Assembly (NCBI RefSeq): GCF_020509005.1
Contig: NC_063015.1
Coordinates: 3,720,001-3,784,000, forward strand
Direction: 5' to 3'
Source of the DNA: Fulvia fulva
Lineage: Eukaryota; Ascomycota; Dothideomycetes; Mycosphaerellales; Mycosphaerellaceae
DNA length: 64,000 nucleotides
Under the pieces are notes generated by a model. That model was not told the DNA's origin. It ran no database searches and was given only the letters and a program-made list of their open reading frames with translations. Positions 21,455 through 29,331 of this stretch are shown one piece after another; position 1 is the stretch's first letter; the number at the start of each line of letters is the position of its first letter. A program made the position numbers and the translations under genes.

Positions 21455-22288
21455 CTAGGCACACCGATTCACAGCGTCGACGCGAACGCCGACGGCAGAA
21501 CGACTAGCTACAGAGTAACGCCAGCACCCATCACTCGTGTCACCCTCGGCGACACGGCCAACACAGCGACGGCATGGTGTTAGGCGAGCTTCACGAAGCT
21601 CAGGGCGCTCTATAATGTTGCCGACGTGCGTAGCTTCACGAAGCTCGCCAGCAGCGTTCTCATCAAGATAAGCATTCAGCTCGTAAGCTGCCCACTTCGC
21701 AGCAGACCACGACCACCACTTGCTAGCGACCACAGGTCGCCTGCGAGTGACTTTCGTCGTACCCGCAGGACGACCTCTCTTCTTCTTAGGAGCAGGCAGC
21801 GGTGCGCTAAGACATGTCAGCTTCGAGGTCGTGAAGGGTTAAGAGAACGACAAGCTTGCTTGTCGTGTTCGAGGCTCAGGAGTGAGACTTACGCAGAGGA
21901 GGGACCAGCCGTGTCGTCTTCGTCGTCGTCGTCGTTGGTGCTAGCAATATGTCAGATCGTTGCTCGATGCTCAACGTGAAGTGTCTTGATCAAAGCCGAG
22001 GACATGATTTGACATATATGTTGTGGCCGGAGTTTATGTCGAAGTCGCCGCCGCCGACTTCATCGTCGTCGTTGTCGTCGTTGGGTGTGCTAGAAACATG
22101 TCAGATCGTTGCTCGATGCTCAACGTGAGGTGAGTGCCTTGACCAAGATCAATCAAGACACGAGTCTGACTTACATGTTCTGGCCGGAGCTACCGACCAT
22201 GTCGTTGTCGTCGTCATTGTTGCTAGCAGCATGTTAGATCAATGCCGAATGCACAATGCGAAGCAGCTCGACATACAATTGCTGGCCG
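21455..22288 (-). pseudogene. Decayed AT-hook / Cys-cluster gene inside the MULE
   Basis: Reading down the minus strand, small exons at about 22288-22277, 22222-22175 (48 nt), 22089-22018 (72 nt) and 21940-21893 (48 nt), all entering and leaving in phase 2, lead into a last exon 21806-21455. The small exons encode Asp/Asn-rich segments (NNDDDNDMVGSSGQN, TNDDDDEDDTAGPSS). The last exon has an AT-hook core (KKKRGRPAGTTK), an aromatic block (SKWWSWSAAKWAAYELN) and a Cys cluster (TPCRRCVGR...DGCW). The donor after the 72-nt exon reads ATATGT where the sister exon has GTAAGT, so splicing there is probably lost. No start codon in a clear context is visible. It is a probable DNA-binding protein remnant; I do not recognise the exact family. 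Confidence 0.55.
21893..22222 (-). repeat. Tandemly duplicated exon-intron units
   Basis: Adjacent units share both exon (GAC/AAC-rich, ending SGQN or SGHN) and intron. The intron block at 21949-21978 is identical over 30 nt to 22098-22127, spaced 149 bp, and includes the CTGAC branch site before CTAG. Confidence 0.8.
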
Positions 22289-22500
22289 CTAGAATAGTGT
22301 AGAGAGCGAGCAGTATAAAAGGTGTGGCCGAGAAGATAGACATCGCTAGACAATAGCGTAGCGTAGGTTATTGTGTATGTGAGGGTAGGGTATAAGGATA
22401 GGATGTGAGAATAGGATGTAAGCATATAGCCTCTTTGCTACCCACGTTACGACAATAGCAACGCTCGATTGTAGGGCTAGCAGGCTCGGCGATTATATAC

Positions 22501-22895
22501 GTTATAGCATTGCCCTGTCTAGTATGATTTAACCTGCTCCGCAAGGACAAGTGAGCAGGTAAAATCACACTAGACATAGTGCCTATAACTGTATAAGGTC
22601 TAGGGAATAAGAACGCCGAGGGAGGGCTATAAGCTAGGCGATCAAATGTATTATGCTACTTCCCTGTATTATATAACCTGCTCGCAGCTCATCTGTTCTT
22701 GCAGAGCAGGTTAAAGCGCATAGGGAAGGCGCCTATAACTGGATAAGGTCTAGGTAACAAGAGAACGAAGTAAAGTACGGTTACACGGACATAGCTATTA
22801 ACTCTCCTTTGCCTACCTATGCTACTTGATTTGTTGCTCCTATATCGCTTTAACCTGCTCTGCAAGAACAGGTGAGCGGGTTAAAGCGATATAGG
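22501..22895. repeat. Three tandem ~150-bp units each centred on a hairpin
   Basis: Hairpins at 22501-22589 (arms ~38 bp, imperfect), 22659-22728 (arms 25 bp) and 22839-22895 (arms 22 bp, one mismatch), all with TTTAACCTGCTC/GAGCAGGTTAAA next to the loop. The linker GCCTATAACTG(T/G)ATAAGGTC recurs at 22581 and 22731, 150 bp apart. Confidence 0.8.
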
Positions 22896-22931
22896 AAGCT
22901 CTACCTGGCTATAGTACTTCATTTGTGTCGT

Positions 22932-23056
22932 TGGCGATAATGGTCCCTGTGGCAGTAATATGGATACCGTGCAAGTCCCTGTCGGAGTAAGAAATACATA
23001 ATGTTCCCTGTCGTAGTAATTCTTGACATAATTGTCCCTGTCAGAGTAATTCACCG
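22932..23056 (-). repeat. Right terminal inverted repeat (125 bp)
   Basis: Reverse-complement partner of the left repeat; three of the six differences are C/T or G/A transitions that could reflect RIP-type or ordinary decay. Confidence 0.9.
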
Positions 23057-23066
23057 CCATTCAAGC
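23057..23066. repeat. Target-site duplication, right copy
   Basis: CCATTCAAGC directly abuts the right TIR. Confidence 0.88.
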
Positions 23067-23111
23067 TCTCCGGACGATGAGCTGGAAGTCGTGGCAGTGA
23101 GGGTTTGGTGA

Positions 23112-23606
23112 CAGAAGAATGGTACCGAAAGGAGAGGTCAACCTTCGTAAGCGATTCTGGCGTGAGACCTATAGGATCTACATAGCTTTCACTGTGATAT
23201 CCGCTCCGACACAGGATTCTCTTCATTTTCCTGCAAGGTGCAGTAGCTACCACACAACAGCATTACGAAAGTTTGCCGCAAGACAGATCGTCTGATCCTG
23301 TCTTGCGAAGAACCCTGATAACTCGACCGTGCTGACGTAGAGTGATCGGATCATGACCCGCAGGCTGCATTCACGTGTCTCTTGGCTACATGTATATGGA
23401 GGAGGCGTCGAAGCCTCCAAAGTTTCCGTGAAAGTTGTTGTCGAGAGTGCCTCCTTACAACAGTCTACTGGGTTACACGCCGCCCTTACATGATCTTCAA
23501 CAGTATACCATGTGGCTCCTTTCAGCATCCTGACAGCCCATCTACGTGAAGCATCTCATGCTCTTCGAGATACGTTCTTGATCCTACACAGCAGCTGTAC
23601 ATCAGT
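23112..23606. other. Intergenic between the two small paralogues
   Basis: Nothing recognised; it presumably contains the promoter of the intact paralogue. Confidence 0.4.
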
Positions 23607-23948
23607 ATGCCTACCTCTCCCATTCCTAATATGCAGCGAAGACCTCGTCATTCGGCACCTCCCTCAATGGCTTCGACACCCAGAACGCCTATATACCATA
23701 AGTTCCGTTCTCTAAGCGAGTCGATGGCCATCGCTACAGAAGCACCACAATCTGCCGAGCATCCACTGAGGCGCGATCATGCACATCGATCCGCGTCGTC
23801 AAAGCACGAAGCGAGAATCATGGCTGAGAGATACCTTGACAAGGCAACTGCGAATGTTGACCGGGCGCGAGGAAATCAGGGTGAGAGTGAGGCCGCGAGA
23901 ATGGAATCAGTCGGTTCACTGGAAATCGTTGCAGTACGGATCTGGTGA
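23607..23948 (+). CDS. Small basic protein, intact paralogue of the MULE-disrupted gene
   Basis: 113 aa from ATG 23607 (MPTSPIPNMQRRPRHSAPP) to TGA. There is no signal peptide or membrane segment. The N-terminal half is Ser/Pro/Arg-rich; the C-terminal half has a helical block (LRRDHAHRSASSKHEARIMA, then ERYLDKATANVDRARGN) and ends LEIVAVRIW. The best evidence that it is a real gene is the conserved protein-level similarity with the disrupted copy at 20646, including the last ten codons and stop. Family and function unknown; the pair looks like a local tandem duplication. Confidence 0.6.
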   Translation: MPTSPIPNMQRRPRHSAPPSMASTPRTPIYHKFRSLSESMAIATEAPQSAEHPLRRDHAHRSASSKHEARIMAERYLDKATANVDRARGNQGESEAARMESVGSLEIVAVRIW

Positions 23949-24275
23949 TATGATAATGGAGAAAGATGAACCTTGCACGGCTTCGGCGAAGCTATATGTA
24001 GTAGTCTCACAGCACGATCTTCGTCGCCCGAACGTTGATATACATCTGATCCAGTACCATTATTCTCTCATGGACTTTCTTCGCTGATCAATTCATGCTG
24101 GTGAGCTGCTGTCGCTCCCTACTGCGAGTGCGTTGACTAGTCTGTGACGCCACCAATGAGTGACTCTACCCGTATCTGCCTCCGTCATTACGATCGTCAC
24201 AACGCACCGTCTGTTTCTCGTACTTGGGCCACATGCCGCCCCTCCGTCACTAATTACAGCAGTGTGCCACAATGA
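23949..24275. other. Intergenic
   Basis: No recognised feature. It ends at the only ATG (24272) near the next open frame, which is one base out of phase with it. Confidence 0.4.
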
Positions 24276-24695
24276 CTCGTCAGCACCTTCGGCGTGATTG
24301 CTGGCCTGAGCTTCTCCTTTCTTCTACATCTATACTTCCCCATCTACGCTCAGCCGTCGGAGAACATTCACACAGAGACCGCACACAATCACTGCACAGA
24401 CTTCCTCAACTACAGCTCCGAATTCAGCCCTGTTTCCCAAGCATGCCTCAATTCTGGGTCTCAGTCTCTCCCAACGCACGAGGCGGGGAAGAGATTAAGG
24501 TCGTATCAAAGCGAATACGCACGCGGCTTGCCCCAGTCGAAGATCGTAGGCATGAAGCCGCCCAACACGTTCTCAACACCAGGACAACCACTGTCGTTCA
24601 CACATACACGAGCAGCTACAGCTACAAGAGGACAGTCGAACACAGACTGCTACTTTATCGTAGCCGGTGATGATCTCAATCCTGCTCACGGATAG
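24276..24695 (+). pseudogene. Signal-peptide reading frame lacking an in-frame start
   Basis: An open frame of 139 codons begins right after an in-frame TGA. It opens with a typical signal peptide (STFGVIAGLSFSFLLHLYFP, then IYAQ) and continues with a Ser/Thr/Asn-rich, three-Cys stretch ending DLNPAHG. The only nearby ATG (24272) is shifted by one base (ATGACTC), so the frame cannot start there unless one base is removed. It may be a recently broken secreted-protein gene, a gene with a missed 5' exon, or chance. Family not recognised. Confidence 0.35.
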
Positions 24696-25249
24696 TACCC
24701 AACTCATCATTGGCATGTGAAATTTCACGCTAGTCGGAAAACCCGACGTGATGTCAAGGCATGGTACTGAGGAACCAAGCGGTTGCCTTGCTTCTTATCT
24801 TTGCGGATAGATCTGTGTGCCTGAGGTTTCGATAGGGTAGCACGTAGATAATGGATGTATAAGTTCGGGTCTGATCTTTGGAGGGTCTCTTTCCGTAAGT
24901 GTCCAGATTTCCCCTGGCTGATCACATGCGTATCGCCTGCAATCCCATCATCGACTTTTCTCACTACAGTCAACCCAGCGACCTGCTCGTCCATGTTGAC
25001 GCTTTCCAGGTCTTCAATAACTTTCTTATACAATCGCCATGCGCCACCTAGGAATTTCATCGTTAATATTATACACGGCTTCGTCATCGACGCTCTCATC
25101 ATGCACCAGTTCCTCCTCATATTATAAAAGAGCTTAGAGTTTCTGAGTGCTCCTTTCACTTTTTCCACAACCTGCAATCCGACATCACGACAACGACACA
25201 ATCTTGCAATCTCCAAATCGACACACGCTTCCAGTACTAACCATACCGC
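24696..25249. other. Intergenic with a TATA-like box
   Basis: TATAAAAG at 25123-25130, about 120 nt before the small Gly-rich gene, in a context resembling a core promoter. A 231-codon open frame on the opposite strand (25420-24725) lacks an early ATG and is probably chance. Confidence 0.4.
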
Positions 25250-25480
25250 ATGCATCACAACATGCCCAGCGACAAAGTGTCGACCAAGACCCCACCCTCC
25301 AAAGGCGGTGGAGGTGGAGGAGGGCCATATGGCAACGGACCCGGCCCTTCGGGTGACCCTCGACCACAAATGCCTTGGTGCGACTGCGGTTGTGGAGGCG
25401 ATCCGGTCCTCAAGGCCCAAATCGCTGCTGAGCGCGGTTCCCGAGGAGCTACTCAGTTCTCACACATTGGACAGGAGTAG
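25250..25480 (+). CDS. Small Gly-rich protein 1
   Basis: 76 aa from ATG 25250; a second ATG four codons on (MPSDKVSTKTPPSKGGG) is as likely. It contains a run of seven Gly after PPSK, then GPGPSGDPRPQMPWCDCGCGG and a more ordinary C-terminus (LKAQIAAERGSRGATQF). The PSKGGGxGGG core recurs in the next small gene. A TATAAAAG box and C/A-rich leader precede it. No signal peptide. It is the first of six tiny genes in tandem on this strand; function unknown. Confidence 0.5.
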   Translation: MHHNMPSDKVSTKTPPSKGGGGGGGPYGNGPGPSGDPRPQMPWCDCGCGGDPVLKAQIAAERGSRGATQFSHIGQE

Positions 25481-26076
25481 TCCTCGCTCACTGAACGTTC
25501 AGCGCACGCTGACGCTTGGAGCTCCAACTTTGGAAGCTGGCCACGGAGCCCGTCGACAGTGTAGGCTTCTACAACCGTCTTTTTCGTCGAACATTGGCGA
25601 ATGTGTTTGATAGCTTTCTAGGTAGTATCCATCACTGAGCTTTGTTTGGCAACAGGCGCGGCTTACTGCCCCCTGAAACGGTGATTCCAACTTCCTTACT
25701 GCGTAGATCGATGTGTTTGTATAGTTTGTCTTCATCTCGCGTGACTCTCGATCGTGCTAATGAGTTATCTCCGTAGAGTCATTGTTCGATGTATCGTTGG
25801 CACTTGTTCTACGTGCTGCACTTTCTTTCTGGTTCAGGGTCATGCTTTTTGATATGGAAACTCCAGAGCACTCTCATCATGGTATATCCTGTAGCCACAA
25901 CATACTCGCAGTATGTACCAACTCCTGGTCAATCAGTATGAGGATTCATGCTTTTTCTCTTTTCCCCCTTCTCTTATCAAACCCTTCGACGCCCGCAACC
26001 AACCCCTCACCGAACAATCAGCCCTCAGACTCACCACAACCTCTACTTACCCACCTTCTCAAGACCCAGCATTGTG
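25481..26076. other. Spacer with shared promoter motifs
   Basis: Contains TCATCATGGTATATCC (about 25876) and GCAGTATGTACC (about 25910), both echoed upstream of later small genes, then a C/T-rich leader (CCCCCTTCTCTTATC). Confidence 0.45.
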
Positions 26077-26193
26077 ATGTCGAACCACAGCCGACCTTCG
26101 AAAGGCGGAGGAGATGGTGGAGGCAGAGATGGGAACAATGGCGGCAACGCTCCTTGGTCACCACACCCACCGCCGAACACTCCCGACCGCTAG
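26077..26193 (+). CDS. Small Gly-rich peptide 2
   Basis: 38 aa (MSNHSRPSKGGGDGGGRDGN, then NGGNAPWSPHPPPNTPDR). It shares the PSKGGGxGGG core with the gene at 25250. The start is chosen as the ATG following a C/T-rich leader; an upstream non-ATG extension is not needed. No domain recognised. Confidence 0.45.
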   Translation: MSNHSRPSKGGGDGGGRDGNNGGNAPWSPHPPPNTPDR

Positions 26194-26790
26194 TAGCTGC
26201 TAGTCGTTCCTGTGTCCTCTGCAGCTGCGATATAATTGCTTTGCCTGAAGTTGCATAGCAAGGGAATGTCGCAGATCTAGGCGTTTTTAGTCTTCCTCGT
26301 ATGGAATACTCCATCATTCTGCATATCTTCGCTCTGAATCATGTCCTGATCGTGCTATTGTGCCGTATTGCTTGCAGCGGTCAATGCGATGTTTGTGCTG
26401 TCACTGTTGCTACTGAGTCCGTTAAATTTGGAGTCATTGTCCTCGTCCTGTACTCATTCGATTGTGTCGCTCACTCACAGTGTGGTATAATGCATCATGC
26501 TCTGGCCATGTGCACTGCCATCGTCTCACTGCCACGCGACAGTGTCCACCATCGTATATCCGCCACAGCAGCATAGCTCATCGCGACACTCCATGCTGGC
26601 AGTATGCACCACTTGCGAAGCACCATGCACCACCTCCTCTCCAACACTATAAGAAACCTTGCTTCTCTCCCCTTCTCTTACTCCTTCACCCTACCGACCA
26701 CACTCACATCCACAACTCTAACCAACACCGACCACCATCTGCAAGTACTCACCCAACTTTCAACAACTCCCCACTTCCAAACCAATCACA
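26194..26790. other. Spacer with shared promoter motifs
   Basis: GCAGTATGCACC near 26600, ACTATAAGA near 26647 (TATA-like) and a C/T-rich leader (TCTCCCCTTCTCTTAC) almost matching that of the previous gene. Confidence 0.45.
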
Positions 26791-26853
26791 ATGGGCGGTG
26801 GCAACGCAATCGGACCTGGCCAAGACTGGGGCCCGACCAACGACGACGACTGA
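26791..26853 (+). CDS. Possible 20-residue Gly-rich peptide 3
   Basis: MGGGNAIGPGQDWGPTNDDD and a TGA stop, preceded by CAATCACA and a leader similar to the previous small gene. It is too short to prove as coding by itself; the shared Gly-rich theme and promoter layout are the only support. Confidence 0.35.
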   Translation: MGGGNAIGPGQDWGPTNDDD

Positions 26854-27372
26854 TGGCCACCCATCATGTCTCCACCATAGCTGCAGCCACATGATTCGGA
26901 ATGGGCTCGCAGTCACAGGCGTTTGTTTTCTTCTTTGTTGATCGGCTGCTTTGCATCTATGTAAATAGGTGTTTGTAGCGATCGACAGGCGTTGGTACCA
27001 TGATTTGCTTTTCAGATCGTCCGAGCCGATAAGTGTGACTCGCCGATCTAATGACTGTACCTGTGAGTCACATCAGTCGTCGTATGAGATAAACCATCGC
27101 TGCGATCGTTACAGTATGCCCTCACTCCTCATGCCACTCCCAACTTGCATTCTTCCCAGCAGCAAGCTGGCATTGATAAAGTCGTTACGCCTTATAGCAC
27201 GTCGCCACAAAATCAAGTCGCAATATACACCAACTCCTCTCCCTGGCCGTGAAGATCACGTCCTCTGGTGGATATTATCTTCTGCTTTCACCTACACACC
27301 TCGAGCCTCTCAAAGAAGCATCACCACATCGTTGCTAACCATTGCCTCAACCTCACGATTCCCACCGCGACC
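26854..27372. other. Spacer
   Basis: Contains ACAGTATGCCC near 27112 and a C/A-rich stretch before the next ATG. Confidence 0.4.
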
Positions 27373-27627
27373 ATGGCAGACGCGGGCTGCCCTCACACAA
27401 GCCCAGACCGCAACGACTCACGCAGCCGCGGAGGCGACCCAGTCCCTGGTCAGAAGTGTGCAGCCGAGCGAGCTGCCCACAGTGAGAGGCAGGCAACATA
27501 TGCTGATGGCCCTGCAGACCACCATCCACGCAGCCTAGACTTCGGAGCCTGCAGACCAGACTCTTCAAGGCCCGTGGCTGGGAGGTCGATATACTGGCTG
27601 CATCGGTGCGGGAGAGGTGGGCTATGA
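27373..27627 (+). CDS. Small Cys/His-containing protein
   Basis: 84 aa (MADAGCPHTSPDRNDSRSRGG ... CGRGGL) starting in a good context (CGACCATGG). Charged, with four Cys and several His, no signal peptide or membrane span. The DRNDSRSRGGDP segment weakly resembles the RDGNNGG stretch of peptide 2. Function unknown. Confidence 0.42.
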   Translation: MADAGCPHTSPDRNDSRSRGGDPVPGQKCAAERAAHSERQATYADGPADHHPRSLDFGACRPDSSRPVAGRSIYWLHRCGRGGL

Positions 27628-28164
27628 TTCGGAAGCACTGTTTGATCAAGACATCTTACCAGATGCCGACGTTGGCGAGTTTGCGTTTCGAGGTGTAGTC
27701 TAGTCGTGGTCTGCAGCAAATATACTGCTCAAGTTCGTCTTTCGAGTCTTGCTTGTCGATCTTGGTGCCTCAGAATCGATCTTTCTCGTGACCTAGCAGT
27801 GATCGGTAGTCGTGATTCGCTACGATCGTCGCCTCTTGGATTTCCCATCGTCCTGAGGCTTTCTTCACAGCTATATGATCCCCTCTCGCGCCACCCGTCA
27901 CGATAAGTCGTGAATAATTCATCATGGTATACCTCACGACACCATAGTATACGGCCTCGACCTCTCCCCGACCTCGGAATCAGCATACCAGATCACCAAA
28001 CCGCCACCCATCACGCACGTCAACTTTCAGTATACAATGACATATGCTTCAGCACCCAAAGCCACACCCACTCCTTCCTCCACTCCTCTTCCCACCAGAC
28101 AACGCCCACAAACAACCTCAACCTCCATCCACGACCAGAACAACCCAGCCACTTCCCACGCACA
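27628..28164. other. Spacer with shared promoter motifs
   Basis: TCATCATGGTATACC near 27922 (compare 25876) and TTCAGTATACAAT near 28026, about 138 bp before the next start. Confidence 0.45.
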
Positions 28165-28389
28165 ATGGGCTCCTCGCACTCCAAACCCCCCAAACGTGCC
28201 GAGAGCCCACAACCAGAAGAGTTCGACAGTAGGCTACCGTACAGCGTGGCTAAGTTCTGTCGAACCCATAAACCGCTGCGCGCGCTCGGCAGACTCTTCA
28301 TACCTAGGCCTGGAGGACCCCAGCGAATTCCTTCTCCGCCACGCCATCGAAGCCGCAGACAAGCAGTGGGAGCTATGGCTGGTGTGTAG
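28165..28389 (+). CDS. Small basic protein with N-myristoylation-like start
   Basis: 74 aa. The N-terminus MGSSHSKPPKRAESP fits the N-myristoyltransferase consensus (Gly2, small residue at 5-6, basic residues after) and would give a membrane-anchored peptide with a polybasic patch. A middle block (LPYSVAKFCRTHKPLRALGRL) could form a helix; the tail is Arg/Pro-rich. CACAATGG start context. No known family; acylation is a prediction. Confidence 0.48.
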   Translation: MGSSHSKPPKRAESPQPEEFDSRLPYSVAKFCRTHKPLRALGRLFIPRPGGPQRIPSPPRHRSRRQAVGAMAGV

Positions 28390-28877
28390 AAGGGGCGGGT
28401 GTTGCTCGAAGGGGAGTGACGTGGAGGAATGCGACATGGCCTTGTGCTTGCTTCTGTGTTTCGAGCGTTGGAGGTTGTGATTCGGTGATGCGTTCCACAG
28501 TTTGCGTTGGTGTGACGTTTAGAGTGGCACCGGGATTGCTTTGCTGTTTGTCCTTTTCGATCGAAGCATTGTGGTATTTGTAGCCATCAGGCCATGCGTT
28601 CGAATGCCGTTTCCCCTGGGTTTCCCTCTTTCGTACTTTGCGCTCGTTGAGCGCCAAAATCGCAGTATACAATACTTCCTTTTCTCACGATGCTGCACCA
28701 TCAGCATACCATACCATATCCTTAACCCGCATCACCCCAAATCCCCATACTTTCCATATACCCCCATCCCCTCCTCCCATTGCCCCTCTCCTTCACCTTT
28801 CCTCACTGCCACTCACGACCCACTTCCACTCACAAAACTCTTCAAACACCACAACCCCCTCTAGCCACCGTTCAACC
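28390..28877. other. Spacer with shared promoter motif and C-rich leader
   Basis: CGCAGTATACAAT near 28660 and about 150 nt of C/T/A leader with almost no G before the next ATG. Confidence 0.45.
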
Positions 28878-29120
28878 ATGCCTTCCTACACCACCCTGCA
28901 CACCGGCCGACAAGAACCAGTACCTCGCTACAACCGCGGCCCAGATCCCCTGGCAACGTTCGAGGCACTGCAATGCAGCTGGCAGTCCCGGACTAATCCG
29001 CTGGTACCTTCGCCATTTCCTGACGAACCTCAGCCTGAGGACACGGAACCGGCGACCAGACTACCGAAGCTGAGGAGGCCAGGTGGTGGAAACGGTGATG
29101 CGGGGTGCATCATGGTGTGA
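28878..29120 (+). CDS. Small protein ending in a CaaX-like box (CIMV)
   Basis: 80 aa from ATG 28878 (MPSYTTLHTGRQEPVPRYN) to TGA. The last four residues CIMV match a CaaX prenylation signal (Cys, two aliphatic-type residues, terminal V), preceded by a basic/Gly-rich linker (PKLRRPGGGNGDAG) as in small GTPases and pheromone-like peptides. There is no GTPase domain. If prenylated it would be a membrane-associated peptide. A fungal lipopeptide pheromone precursor is a possibility, but such precursors are usually shorter with repeats. Function unknown. Confidence 0.5.
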   Translation: MPSYTTLHTGRQEPVPRYNRGPDPLATFEALQCSWQSRTNPLVPSPFPDEPQPEDTEPATRLPKLRRPGGGNGDAGCIMV

Positions 29121-29331
29121 GGGGTGTCATTGTTGAAGGGAATCGTGTTCGGAGACGTTGCTGCTTGTTGACCGAGGTCAGGGGTTGTTTTTTTGTATGT
29201 TGAATTCATGCTGTTAGGCACAGAGGAGTAGCTAGCTGTAAACACAGGTGTTGTTGTGGTTGATGCGAGTGATGACGCCAAGCACCGGCTAGGAAGAACC
29301 GCTTCATACTTCTACATACGCTCGCGACATG

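Larger units (their letters stand above)
20942..23056. mobile_element. Non-autonomous Mutator-like (MULE) element, 2,115 bp
   Basis: Both ends carry a 125-bp terminal inverted repeat starting CGGTGAATT, and the element is flanked by a perfect 10-bp direct repeat CCATTCAAGC. Long TIRs with a 9-11-bp target duplication are the classic signature of Mutator-like elements (fungal example: Hop of Fusarium oxysporum). No transposase frame is present, so movement would need one supplied in trans. The interior holds a decayed minus-strand AT-hook gene, an array of GAGCAGGTTAAT motifs and three hairpin-bearing tandem repeats. Classification rests on ends and duplication only; hAT elements (8 bp) and Tc1/mariner (TA) do not fit. 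Confidence 0.85.
20646..23111 (+). pseudogene. Small host gene split by a MULE insertion (paralogue of 23607-23948)
   Basis: The left part runs from ATG 20646 (MDDQDRASMPPKV) to the insertion site at 20941; the right part is 23057-23111 and ends TGA. It matches the intact gene at 23607: RREYAHRSASS versus RRDHAHRSASS, YLDGA versus YLDKA, and a C-terminus ELEVVAVRVW versus SLEIVAVRIW. Two lesions are visible. An 11-bp tandem duplication (GGATGGAGCGA, 20864-20874 and 20875-20885) shifts the frame. The 2.1-kb element then inserted with a 10-bp duplication. After discounting both, the reading frame runs to the TGA at 23109-23111 in the paralogue's frame. Function of the family is unknown; it has no signal peptide or membrane segment. 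Confidence 0.75.

Noticed and set aside
21455..22288. AT-hook gene as the element's transposase
   Set aside because: No DDE/D-type catalytic region or MULE zinc-finger SWIM motif is visible and it is far too short.
22501..22895. Hairpins as tRNA genes
   Set aside because: No cloverleaf, no A/B box consensus; arms are simple palindromes.
24725..25420. 231-codon minus-strand ORF
   Set aside because: Needs a TTG start, overlaps the Gly-rich gene and its promoter antisense, and shows no domain; retained only as a note.
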